Source of the DNA: Algibacter sp045066735
GTDB taxonomy: Bacteria; Bacteroidota; Bacteroidia; Flavobacteriales; Flavobacteriaceae
NCBI RefSeq assembly: GCF_045066735.1
Contig: NZ_JBISHH010000024.1
Location: 186,001 to 250,000 of the forward strand
DNA length: 64,000 nucleotides
Reading direction: 5' to 3'
Made by a program: the position numbers and the translations under genes. Positions within the stretch are counted from its first letter, which is position 1. The number at the start of each line of letters is the position of its first letter. The notes below the pieces were generated by a model. It was not told the DNA's origin. It did no database searches and saw only the letters and a program-made list of their open reading frames with translations. Shown piece by piece: positions 55,943-64,000 of the stretch.

Positions 55943-56057
55943 ATGAAATAAAAAAACCGGAGTGAAGTGGTTTGGAGTAAATATTTTAAGGGTATTGATG
56001 GTTAGTATGAGCAACGTAAGTTAAGTGGTAAAAATTATTTTTTTTCGTTTTTGGGCT

Positions 56058-56386
56058 CTAACTTTCTGTTTTTCTTCTTTTTTTAAAATATTTATGATGA
56101 GCAATAATTCCAGTTATATTTATTTCGTATCCAAGAATTTTTATTTTTTCTTGATATTTTGGCAACTTTAGTTTCCGTTGCTCACATTTTATCAGCTCCA
56201 CTTGAGTTTTTTCTTTGATTCTTTTATTTTTTCGTAATCAACTTCTTTTCATTCAAATTTTTATTCATAATAAAAATACCTTTCGTAACATTTTCAAGAA
56301 GTATAGGTTGGTGTTACATTATAATTTTGTGCTTTTAATTGAGATGTAAATGTCAATATTATAATTAAAAGTTTTATGTTTCTCAC
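56058..56386 (-). pseudogene. Decayed gene for a small exported protein
   Basis: A GTG at 56386 starts a signal-peptide-like frame (RNIKLLIIILTFTSQLKAQ, then NYNVTPTYTS) that stops at 56294. The next frame reads LLENVTKGIFIMNKNLNEKK, and a third ends with QVELIKCEQRKLKLPKYQEK, GYEINITGIIAHHKYF and a TAG at 56058. These pieces abut with at least two frame changes, so a coding origin is inferred. No family recognised. Situated in a 466-nt interval otherwise empty (55938-56404). Confidence 0.45.
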
Positions 56387-56404
56387 TTGTTTTTCAATTC
56401 AAAA

Positions 56405-56797
56405 TTAAGCCTTTATAGAGTCTTTTAAGTTTCCTAAGGAATCAACTATAGCTTGCGGATTAAAAGTAAAAATAGAAGCCCCTAATGTTACAACATGTGC
56501 AGATATAGTGATGGCTTTTTGAACGTCTTCCAAATCTTTATACGATTTATTAATTTTTTTAGTGATACCGTCTAAGGTTTCCAAAGAAGCAGATACATCG
56601 TCCATCACGAAGGTTGCCGACATTGTAAATAAATCATCCGAATAATCCAACGTTTTTCTATGCGTTTCTCTTAATTTTTTATTCTCAAGTTTAGTTAAAT
56701 TATCGAAGTTTAAAATTCTATAATCTCCCATAGATTGCGCCAATGCTAAAAAATAGTTAGCGAGCTCATTCACCTGTTTTGAAGTTAATTTTGCCAT
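56405..56797 (-). CDS. Unknown small helical protein, partner of the 56804 lipoprotein
   Basis: 130 residues with no signal peptide, predominantly alpha-helical, with a hydrophobic stretch AITISAHVVTLGASIFTF near 90-107. I do not recognise it. It lies 6 bp after the upstream lipoprotein gene and is probably co-translated. The hydrophobic stretch could be a membrane hairpin or a core helix. Confidence 0.7.
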   Translation of the reverse strand: MAKLTSKQVNELANYFLALAQSMGDYRILNFDNLTKLENKKLRETHRKTLDYSDDLFTMSATFVMDDVSASLETLDGITKKINKSYKDLEDVQKAITISAHVVTLGASIFTFNPQAIVDSLGNLKDSIKA

Positions 56798-56803
56798 GGT
56801 TGT

Positions 56804-57649
56804 CTATATTTTTTTTAATTCAGAAATAATCGATTTAATTTCACTTGCCGACTCAAAAAGTTCTTGTTTAATTTCTTTTAAAGATAGATGCTCAATATCA
56901 TCGTAAAGCTTTTGATGTCCTTCGGATATTGCTGCTAAGGTTTTAGAATAAGCGGCAAATTTGGCTTGTTGCTGTTCAATTACAGAGATGTTGGTGTAAT
57001 ATTCTGTTATGGCATTTCTTTTTTCAAAACTTGAAAGTGATGTATCTTTTACTAAATCGAAATAATCGGCTTTAAGTCTGTTTTTTTTCACCTCTAATTT
57101 TCCATTTAAATTGGATGAAATATTAAAATCTAGAAATGAAATTAAGGTTTTAACAGAAGTATTAGCAGCTTTAACGTAAGTTTTAATTTTCTTTTTTCTA
57201 TAAGAATCGGTAAAGGCATGAATTAGAAGTTGGGAGACTGTAGTGTAAGATTCTACATGTTCTGTTTTTATAGTTATTGAACCAAAATCGCCTTCGGATA
57301 AGGCATTTGATAACGCATCGGTTTTATAAGATGTTAAATCGTTATTCGATAAGTTAGTGAGCCCATCAAAATACCCAAAAACAGAAGTATATATTTTTAA
57401 AGTGATACTATCGGCAACTTTTTCTTGTTGGCAATTGCAATCTTGATTTAGAAACTCTAGATTATTAATTTTTTCTTCAAAACATTTATCGAAACAGCTT
57501 TGTTGAAAACTATAGTTTAATGTTTCAAAATATTGAACGCCTTCTAACGATTCTGAAGAATAAGCATTGACATGTTTTAAATTTACGCAACTAGAAATAC
57601 CGAGTAGGGCTAAGAATAGAATTCCGTAAATTTTTGGATGTTTCATCAT
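56804..57649 (-). CDS. Unknown lipoprotein with Cys-rich N-terminal segment
   Basis: 281 residues. The signal ends in ISSC (Cys21, expected lipidation). A Cys cluster follows (CFDKC near 52-56 and CNC near 70-72), then a long helical region (about 80-281). Family unknown. It forms a two-gene unit with the 56405 gene. The next TTT-rich stretch upstream has no clear promoter. Confidence 0.7.
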   Translation of the reverse strand: MMKHPKIYGILFLALLGISSCVNLKHVNAYSSESLEGVQYFETLNYSFQQSCFDKCFEEKINNLEFLNQDCNCQQEKVADSITLKIYTSVFGYFDGLTNLSNNDLTSYKTDALSNALSEGDFGSITIKTEHVESYTTVSQLLIHAFTDSYRKKKIKTYVKAANTSVKTLISFLDFNISSNLNGKLEVKKNRLKADYFDLVKDTSLSSFEKRNAITEYYTNISVIEQQQAKFAAYSKTLAAISEGHQKLYDDIEHLSLKEIKQELFESASEIKSIISELKKI

Positions 57650-57835
57650 GTTTTAGAAGGCTTTTATAGATTCATTTAAGTTGTAATTAGTACAATAAAA
57701 TAAACACGAATATGTCGTGAAGTATTTACCCTACTAATTTATATCTTTTTTCTGATGAAATCAATATTTTATAACTTGTATTATTTTAAGTAATTGATAA
57801 TCAGATAAAATTTATTTTGTTCTAAAAGTTTAGAA

Positions 57836-57874
57836 AACAAAAAAGTCTTTCTGTTTTCACAAAAAGACTTTTTT
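57836..57874 (-). terminator. Terminator of the M1 peptidase gene
   Basis: AAAAAAGTCTTT, 10-nt loop, AAAAAGACTTTTTT; 21 bp beyond the M1 stop on the minus strand. Confidence 0.85.
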
Positions 57875-57894
57875 AAAACTGTATTTAAAAAATG

Positions 57895-59742
57895 CTATTT
57901 TTTATTGTTCGAGCTATCCACATCGGCCATTAAACCAGATGGATCAATTTCAACAGTTTTCACTGTTTTAGATGCTTTAAATGAATAAGTAGGGTAGGCC
58001 CAAGCCCAATCGCTAATTATAGTAGCTGTGGTTGGTTTTTCACCACGCATCATTTGTAAAGGAATGTAGAAATCTTCCGAAGTACCATCTGCATATGTTA
58101 CTTTTAAATCTATAGGCATTGGCATTAAACCAATACGCTCTAAAGTAATGTTGTTGCCTTCTATAGCTTTTACGCTATAATCAATGGTGTTTGTTGTTTG
58201 TCCGAAATCTATTAAATACCAATCAAGTTCTAAGCCTGAAACACGTTCTGCTGTACGCACAATATCTAATGGTTTTGGATGTTTAAAAGAGAAATCTGTA
58301 AAGTATTTTTTAATAGTTTTCTTTAAGTTTTCGGCTCCAATAACATAACCTAACTGGCTTAAAAACACCGCACCTTTGCTGTATGCTGCAATGCTGTATG
58401 ATCTATTATAAGCATAACGATCGGAATGTGTAGTAAGTGGTTGTTCTTTACCAGAATTTGCTAAATAAATATAACCTTTATAAGCGTTTGCTAAAGGGTT
58501 TTCTTTGCCTTCATCCATAATATCGTTCATGGCCATATTACTGATATAGGTTGTAAAACCTTCATCCATCCATTCGTGCTTAGATTCATTTGAAGCTAGT
58601 AAAAATTGAAACCATGTGTGCGCTAATTCGTGAGCTGTTACGCCTACTAAACTGCCATAACTTCTGTTACCGGTAATTAAAGTACTCATAGCGTACTCCA
58701 TACCACCATCTCCACCTTGAATAACCGAATATTGTTTGTATGGATACTGCCCAACGTTTTTACTGTAGTACTGCATAAGTTCTACTGTTTTCGGTTGCAT
58801 TTTTTTCCAATAACCTTTATGCTCAGCATCTAAATCATTTTTATAGAAAAAATGTAAAAGGGGTCCGTTTGGTACTTGTTTTGTGTCGTGGATATAATCG
58901 GTATCTGCTGCCCAAGTAAAATCGTGCACGTTTGGTGCAACAAAATGCCACGTTAGTTTATCTGAATTTGGTGTTGTAACCGTTCCGGTTTGATAACCAT
59001 GACCAATTTGATTAGGATTTTGTAAATAACCAGAACCTGCAACTGTGTAAGCTTTATCAATAGTTAATTTTACATCGAAATCGCCCCAAACACCGTGAAA
59101 CTCACGACCAATATATGGATCGGCATGCCAACCTTCAAAATCGTATTCTGCCAATTTTGGATACCATTGTGCCATAGATAGAGCAACACCTTCGGCATTG
59201 TTTCTACCTGTTCTACGAATTTGTGCAGGTACTTGTGCATCAAAATCCATGGTGAACGTTACTTTTTCTCCTGGTTTAATGGGGTTTGCAAGTTTAACTT
59301 CTAAAATAGTACCTACGGTCTCGTGCGTTAAAGTTGTTCCGTTTTGTTTTAAACTGTTTACTTTTATGTAACCAATTTCGTTTGGTTTTAATGCACCAAT
59401 TCTACTGCCAACACGAGAATCTGGATCGGCAATAGTTTGCGAGCGCACATCCATTTCGCTACCTGGTTGAAAGGCATTGAAGAATAAATGGTAATATACA
59501 CGATCTAAAACATCGGGAGAGTTATTGGTGTAAACCAATGTTTGTTTCCCTTGATATTGATAATTGTTTACATCCATATCTATATCCATTTTATAGTCTA
59601 CATGCTGTTGCCAATATGTGGCAGTTGCAGGAGAATTTAAAACCATGGATGTACTAGAATTTGTTGTGGATGTTACCGTTTTTGTGGTTGTACACGAAGA
59701 TAGTAACGCGAGACTTAAAATAGAAATATAGATTTTTCTCAT
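57895..59742 (-). CDS. M1 family zinc aminopeptidase, lipoprotein
   Basis: 615 residues with a lipoprotein signal (LALLSSC, Cys16). HELAHTWFQF (about 369-378) is the HEXXH zinc motif, with the second Glu in EWMDEGFTTY, and GGMEYAMST supplies the substrate-binding GxMEN-like loop (here GGMEY). It should trim peptides at the envelope. The lipobox is clear and the enzyme appears complete. Confidence 0.93.
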   Translation of the reverse strand: MRKIYISILSLALLSSCTTTKTVTSTTNSSTSMVLNSPATATYWQQHVDYKMDIDMDVNNYQYQGKQTLVYTNNSPDVLDRVYYHLFFNAFQPGSEMDVRSQTIADPDSRVGSRIGALKPNEIGYIKVNSLKQNGTTLTHETVGTILEVKLANPIKPGEKVTFTMDFDAQVPAQIRRTGRNNAEGVALSMAQWYPKLAEYDFEGWHADPYIGREFHGVWGDFDVKLTIDKAYTVAGSGYLQNPNQIGHGYQTGTVTTPNSDKLTWHFVAPNVHDFTWAADTDYIHDTKQVPNGPLLHFFYKNDLDAEHKGYWKKMQPKTVELMQYYSKNVGQYPYKQYSVIQGGDGGMEYAMSTLITGNRSYGSLVGVTAHELAHTWFQFLLASNESKHEWMDEGFTTYISNMAMNDIMDEGKENPLANAYKGYIYLANSGKEQPLTTHSDRYAYNRSYSIAAYSKGAVFLSQLGYVIGAENLKKTIKKYFTDFSFKHPKPLDIVRTAERVSGLELDWYLIDFGQTTNTIDYSVKAIEGNNITLERIGLMPMPIDLKVTYADGTSEDFYIPLQMMRGEKPTTATIISDWAWAYPTYSFKASKTVKTVEIDPSGLMADVDSSNNKK

Positions 59743-59756
59743 AAAAAAAATGGAAT

Positions 59757-59788
59757 AAAAAAAGAGGCTAATTAAAGCCTCTTTTTAA
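59757..59788 (-). terminator. Terminator of the S8 peptidase gene
   Basis: AAAAAGAGGCT, AATTAA loop, AGCCTCTTTTT. It falls between the S8 stop and the M1 start. Confidence 0.85.
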
Positions 59789-59795
59789 GTTTTAT

Positions 59796-61403
59796 TTAAT
59801 GTGTTTTTGAGGCTAAAATTAGTGCGTTATAAGCATTAACCATTTTTGAAGATTTAGTTAAATCGGCAAATGGTTTTATATTATTAGTATCGCCACCAAC
59901 AATAACCTTACTTTTTACAGCCAATCCAGAATCCATAATAATTTGTTTTACCTGAGCCGCACTTAATTTAGGGTAGTAAGAACGTATTAAAGCAGCAACA
60001 CCAGCAACTGCAGGAGCAGCCATAGACGTACCTCCTTTAGTATCGTATTCGTTTTCTGGAACTGTAGAGTACACTTTAGCACCTGGTGCAAATACATCTA
60101 CATTTACTTTACCATAGTTAGAAAAACCAGCTACAATACCAGAACCATATTTAGGCTCTAAGGCCCCAACCGTTATAAAAGTATCTGAAACTTCTGGACC
60201 AATGCCAACGGCATCATTCGGGAATACATCTTTCTCATCTAAGTTAATACCTTCGTTACCTGCAGCATTAACAAAAAGCACATCGTTTTTTCCTGCGTAA
60301 GTAATAGCTTCGCGCACCCAATCACTATGTGGTGAGTAGTATTTACCAAAACTTCCGTTAATAATAGATGCACCGTTATCTACAGCATAGCGAATAGCTA
60401 AAGCTATATCTTTATCGTACTCATCACCATTTGGTACAGCACGAACACTCATAATTTCAACATTATTGGCAACACCATTTACACCTTTACCATTATTACG
60501 CTCTGCTGCAATAATTCCGGCAACGTGTGTACCGTGACTTTCTGTTTTTACCGTTGGTTTAACATTACCATTTCCATAAAATTTAGTAGACATGTCATCT
60601 GCATCATCGCCATTAATTCGTCCGCTAAACTCTTTATTTAAGTTGTAGTTTAAACGATCGTTAATTTGCGTTGTGCTGTTATCAATTTGTTTTTTAGCAG
60701 CTGTTAAAGATTCCATACCATTACCGTAAAAGTATTTTGCAATTTGCACAGCTCGAGATAAGGTTTCATCGTCTGTTTTAATAGCATTTACATCAGCTTT
60801 AGTATAATCTTTTTTGTTTAAATGTTTAGCTAAAGTTTCATCGGCGCTAGCAATTTGCATAGACATTTGGTCATAATTAGTTTTATAACCCATGTATTTT
60901 TGGTATTCTTCATCGTACTCAGCCTTTGCTCTGGCATAATCAGGACTGCTTGTATCTCCTTTTGCTAAAATTCTAACAAATTCTAATTGCTCATTGTAAG
61001 TATCTCCAAGAAAATTCCATCCATGAATATCATCTATATAGCCGTTTTTGTCGTCGTCTATACCGTTATTTGGTATTTCTTTAGTGTTTGTCCACATAAC
61101 ATTTTTTAGATCTTCATGGTCAACATCAATACCAGCATCTATAACTGCTACAATAACTTTTTCTCCTTTTTTGTTTTTAATAATTTCAGCATAAGCTTTA
61201 TCAACACTCATACCAGGAATGGTGTCTTTAACTAAATCTAAATGGCCCCAATTATGTTTTTCAATTTCAGTTAAATCTGAAACTTTTAAAGGTGTATTAT
61301 CAATATTTTCTACAGGTGTAGAAAGTATAGCTGCTGCGCCTCCGCAACCTGTAATAAGTAATGCTGTAAAAGCAGATACTGTAATCGATTTGAATGTGTT
61401 CAT
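59796..61403 (-). CDS. S8 family (subtilisin-like) peptidase, lipoprotein
   Basis: 535 residues with a lipoprotein signal (LLITGCGG, Cys20). The catalytic triad is visible as Asp in VIDAGIDVDHEDL (about 88), His in ESHGTHVAG (about 291) and Ser in GGTSMAAPAVAG (about 456). A large insert of about 130 residues separates the Asp and His regions (YQKYMGYKTNYDQM region), rich in Asp/Lys/Asn. Extracellular or periplasmic serine protease. Confidence 0.93.
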   Translation of the reverse strand: MNTFKSITVSAFTALLITGCGGAAAILSTPVENIDNTPLKVSDLTEIEKHNWGHLDLVKDTIPGMSVDKAYAEIIKNKKGEKVIVAVIDAGIDVDHEDLKNVMWTNTKEIPNNGIDDDKNGYIDDIHGWNFLGDTYNEQLEFVRILAKGDTSSPDYARAKAEYDEEYQKYMGYKTNYDQMSMQIASADETLAKHLNKKDYTKADVNAIKTDDETLSRAVQIAKYFYGNGMESLTAAKKQIDNSTTQINDRLNYNLNKEFSGRINGDDADDMSTKFYGNGNVKPTVKTESHGTHVAGIIAAERNNGKGVNGVANNVEIMSVRAVPNGDEYDKDIALAIRYAVDNGASIINGSFGKYYSPHSDWVREAITYAGKNDVLFVNAAGNEGINLDEKDVFPNDAVGIGPEVSDTFITVGALEPKYGSGIVAGFSNYGKVNVDVFAPGAKVYSTVPENEYDTKGGTSMAAPAVAGVAALIRSYYPKLSAAQVKQIIMDSGLAVKSKVIVGGDTNNIKPFADLTKSSKMVNAYNALILASKTH

Positions 61404-61430
61404 GTTTACTATTTGAATTAGTCTTAAAGT

Positions 61431-62291
61431 TTATTTAAAAATATCTTGAGTTAAGTATGTTTGATCTAAGCGTACGCCTTTTTCGGTGTGTTTTACGGTA
61501 ATAATTTCGTTGTGTGCATCGTGTTCCAAGAACAAATAGAAATTGTTGTCGGCTGCTAAATTTAAGAAGCTTTCTTTTTCGTTTAACGTTAACAACGGTC
61601 GAGTATCGTAACCCATAACAAATGGTAAAGGTAGATGTCCAACAGTTGGTAGTAAATCGGCCATGAACGCAATGGTGTTGCCCTTATAGTTTATTAAAGG
61701 AATCATTTGTTTATCGGTGTGTCCATCGGCAAAGAATATATCGAATCCTAAGGGTGAATTTTTTAATGTATTCGAATTAGGAAGTTCTGTAAATTTTAGC
61801 TGTCCGCTTTCTTCAATAGGAATAATATTTTCTTTTAAAAAGGATGCTTTTTCACGATTATTTGGTTGTGTAGCCCATTGCCAATGGTCTTCGTTACTCC
61901 AATAATGAGCATTTTTAAAAATGGGTTGATAGCCTGTTCTGTCCTTGTTCCATTCTATGCATCCACCAGAATGATCGAAATGTAAATGCGTTAAAAATAC
62001 ATCGGTAATATCATCACGATGAAAACCATGTGCTTTAAGTGAAGTATCTAAAGTATCGTTACCCCAAAGTGAATAGTAACCAAAGAATTTATCAGATTGT
62101 TTGTTGCCCATACCAGTATCAATCAAAATAAGCCTGTCACCATCTTCAATAAGTAAGCAACGTGCTGCAATATCGATTAGATTATTGGCATCTGCTGGAT
62201 TAGTGCGTTGCCAAAGTGATTTAGGAACAACACCGAACATAGCGCCACCGTCTAGTTTAAAATTACCGGAATTAATAGGGTATAATTTCAT
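61431..62291 (-). CDS. MBL-fold metallohydrolase
   Basis: 286 residues, no signal peptide. THLHFDHSGG (101-110) is the HxHxDH motif; ADGHTDKQMIPL and the later HDAHNE supply other ligands. It resembles the AHL-lactonase/AttM-like subgroup, but the substrate is not predictable. It lies 27 bp upstream of the S8 gene on the same strand and may share a transcript. Confidence 0.85.
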   Translation of the reverse strand: MKLYPINSGNFKLDGGAMFGVVPKSLWQRTNPADANNLIDIAARCLLIEDGDRLILIDTGMGNKQSDKFFGYYSLWGNDTLDTSLKAHGFHRDDITDVFLTHLHFDHSGGCIEWNKDRTGYQPIFKNAHYWSNEDHWQWATQPNNREKASFLKENIIPIEESGQLKFTELPNSNTLKNSPLGFDIFFADGHTDKQMIPLINYKGNTIAFMADLLPTVGHLPLPFVMGYDTRPLLTLNEKESFLNLAADNNFYLFLEHDAHNEIITVKHTEKGVRLDQTYLTQDIFK

Positions 62292-62345
62292 AGGACCGTA
62301 AAATTACGAAATCTATTGGTAATTGTTGAAAACGTTAAGAATATA

Positions 62346-64000
62346 TTAAGAGATAACGGCTTTTAAGCGTTTTCCAAAATCGAAGAGGGCTTTTATCTCT
62401 TTCATACCAGCCAAACGTTGCCTGCCAAAAATGAGTAGGGCAGAACCGTTAGATTCTACGTGGTAGTATGGATTACTTTCAAAAAAGTGGGTGATATCAT
62501 CATTAAAAAATTGGCTGATTTCATTTACATTTTCACCTAAAAGAAAGAAACGATCCGAGAAGTCATCATGATTTTCAATATCAATATCTTTAATACCTGC
62601 AAGAGCAGATACTTTTTCTAAAAAACCTTCTTTATCTAGAGTAAATTCTGGAATATCATGATTTAGGTTAATGTAAAGCATAGTTTTTCTAATCACTTCT
62701 TTAGCAATAAATTCACCTTCGGAAAATTCAATATCAAAAAGTTTCATCTTTTTATCTTCATGCGCCAGTTTATTATAAACATGATTGATGTGCTTGGTAT
62801 TGAAAAACTGAAAATTATTTAAAAACAATACTTCTTTTTCTTTTTTAGAACTGTAGTTATAATTATAATCTTTAGCCAAACTTTTCATGCTTTTTTGGCG
62901 TCTTGTTAAGCTGTTTTTTATAATTTTTGGTACAGGTAACATGCGTCGTAGTGCAAATGGATGCTTAGAATCGGTATCGTGCAGATCTAAACCAATAACA
63001 TCAAAATGGCCACCACGCTTCTGGAATAACTCTTGGTAGTTATTCATGTTTTCCATAACGGTATGGTCTACAAATTCGCAAAGCGAAAAGTCTACAATAA
63101 TATCCTGGTCTTCGGGTACAGCATCGAGTTGTTCTTTAAGTCTGTAGTAATTTAAAAAGCTACAAAAATGTTTTACACTCACGTAGAAGTTGTGTTGGTC
63201 GTCTGTTTCTTGATACATTAAAACATTAGGTTTTAATACGTTTCTTAGAAATAAACCAGCACTTTTATTAATGATAATATGAATAATTAAGGTTGCAATA
63301 ACACCCGATATAATACCCGAAATTAAACCAATTTTTAAGGTGATAATAAGGGTTACAAAAAAGATAACAAGTTGCTCTTTTCCAATAGAAAATATTTTAG
63401 TAATTACATTTGGTGAGGCTAACTTATAACCTGTGTAAACCAAAATAGCCATTAAGGCAGGCAACGGGATTCTGGTAAGTTGCGTGCTAAAAAGCACAAT
63501 AAATAACACCAAGAAAAAGGCATGGAAAAAATTGGCCGAACGGTTAGTAGCGCCATTATTTACATTTACCGAGCTACGTGCAATTACAGTAACAACATTT
63601 AAACCTCCTAAAAAACCACTACCAATAGTCGCTAAACCTAAGGCTTTTAAATCTCGATTTACGTTAGATCGTCTTTTTTCTGGATCTAATTTATCTACAG
63701 CTTTTATACTTAAAAGCGATTCTATGCTAGCAATAAGTGTAAGAGCTAAAACACTTGCCCAAAAGGAAAAGCTCCAAATACCACTAAAGTTTGGTGTTGG
63801 TATATCGGCAATAATATCCTTAAAGCTTGGTATGCCAGATATCATGTATTCTTTGGCAATAGGGTTGGGTTCGTGTAGGCCAATTTCAAAATAATAACTA
63901 AACGCTATGGATAGAATAACAATCCACATAGGTGCTGGAATAAGCTGTAAATATTTGTTTCTAATTTTAGAATAAAACAACATAATAGCCAAACTAATTA
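62346..64000 (-). CDS. SulP/SLC26-type anion transporter with STAS domain, N-terminus beyond window
   Basis: About 551 residues visible; the frame stays open to the right edge, and the first part of the transmembrane domain lies outside. SIESLLSIKAVDKLDPEKRR and GGLNVVTVIARSSVNVNNGA are SulP blocks, followed by several membrane segments and a C-terminal STAS-like domain (about 270-360, IIVDFSLCEFVDHTVMENM). About 180 extra residues follow it. Possible substrates are bicarbonate, sulfate or other anions; undetermined. Confidence 0.88.
   Translation of the reverse strand, partial: ISLAIMLFYSKIRNKYLQLIPAPMWIVILSIAFSYYFEIGLHEPNPIAKEYMISGIPSFKDIIADIPTPNFSGIWSFSFWASVLALTLIASIESLLSIKAVDKLDPEKRRSNVNRDLKALGLATIGSGFLGGLNVVTVIARSSVNVNNGATNRSANFFHAFFLVLFIVLFSTQLTRIPLPALMAILVYTGYKLASPNVITKIFSIGKEQLVIFFVTLIITLKIGLISGIISGVIATLIIHIIINKSAGLFLRNVLKPNVLMYQETDDQHNFYVSVKHFCSFLNYYRLKEQLDAVPEDQDIIVDFSLCEFVDHTVMENMNNYQELFQKRGGHFDVIGLDLHDTDSKHPFALRRMLPVPKIIKNSLTRRQKSMKSLAKDYNYNYSSKKEKEVLFLNNFQFFNTKHINHVYNKLAHEDKKMKLFDIEFSEGEFIAKEVIRKTMLYINLNHDIPEFTLDKEGFLEKVSALAGIKDIDIENHDDFSDRFFLLGENVNEISQFFNDDITHFFESNPYYHVESNGSALLIFGRQRLAGMKEIKALFDFGKRLKAVIS

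Overview
The window is AT-rich chromosomal DNA (roughly one third G+C by eye) from a Bacteroidota member, almost certainly a marine-type Flavobacteriaceae. The evidence is the Bacteroidota-restricted families (DUF4837, DUF4175, GIN-domain DUF2807, GlnRS with a YqeY tail), type IX secretion (T9SS) sorting domains of types A and B, flavobacterial promoter elements (TTG / TAnnTTTG) and the lack of strong Shine-Dalgarno sequences. The genus cannot be fixed from sequence alone. No rRNA, prophage, transposase, CRISPR array or integrase was seen; the single tRNA is tRNA-Cys(GCA).

Layout. 1-8273 (all minus) is a surface-polysaccharide operon: a nucleoside-phosphorylase-like protein, a Wzz-like chain-length protein, the complete dTDP-L-rhamnose set in the order rfbB-rfbA-rfbC-rfbD, an MBOAT O-acyltransferase and its SGNH partner, which runs off the left edge. 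8320-17408 holds envelope and housekeeping genes: a GH3-like adenylase, an M23 peptidase, tatA, a DUF4837 lipoprotein, a LysM lytic transglycosylase, pgk, holB and an OmpH/Skp-like lipoprotein. 17660-24895 has a methyltransferase, mnmG with a one-base frameshift and a parS-like palindrome on each side, ybeY and a large DUF4175 protein. 25087-36398 has gltX, a Tat-dependent glycosidase-like lipoprotein, an SPFH protein, a GNAT-like protein, DUF1761, a TPM protein, glnS, a zinc-ribbon protein, folB, tRNA-Cys and two nearly identical tandem PepSY-like genes. 36513-40263 is a convergent two-component pair (sigma-54 activator and hybrid kinase).

40330-46177 has a LysE exporter, small envelope genes, a YbjQ-family gene, a gene for a 37-residue peptide with 14 cysteines that is missed by length-limited gene finding, a SigZ-like ECF sigma factor with a cysteine-rich tail, a three-hairpin intergenic element and rnr. 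46371-48910 holds an intact seven-repeat T9SS surface protein and a decayed paralogue. 48911-49617 is a gene-free, very AT-rich stretch with one perfect DnaA box and about ten near-matches: the best candidate for the replication origin. To its right lie rpiB, a CDF metal exporter, a GNAT protein, an LRR T9SS type-B protein with an OmpA partner, an S41 protease with rnpA, a decayed secreted-protein gene, an unknown two-gene unit, M1 and S8 peptidases, an MBL-fold hydrolase and a SulP transporter cut by the right edge.

The parS pair, the DnaA-box cluster and rnpA together suggest an origin-proximal location, although dnaA, rpmH and parAB are not in the window. The observations most worth following are the candidate oriC, the parS pair around a frameshifted mnmG, and the YbjQ / Cys-rich peptide / SigZ cluster with its 38-bp perfect palindrome.
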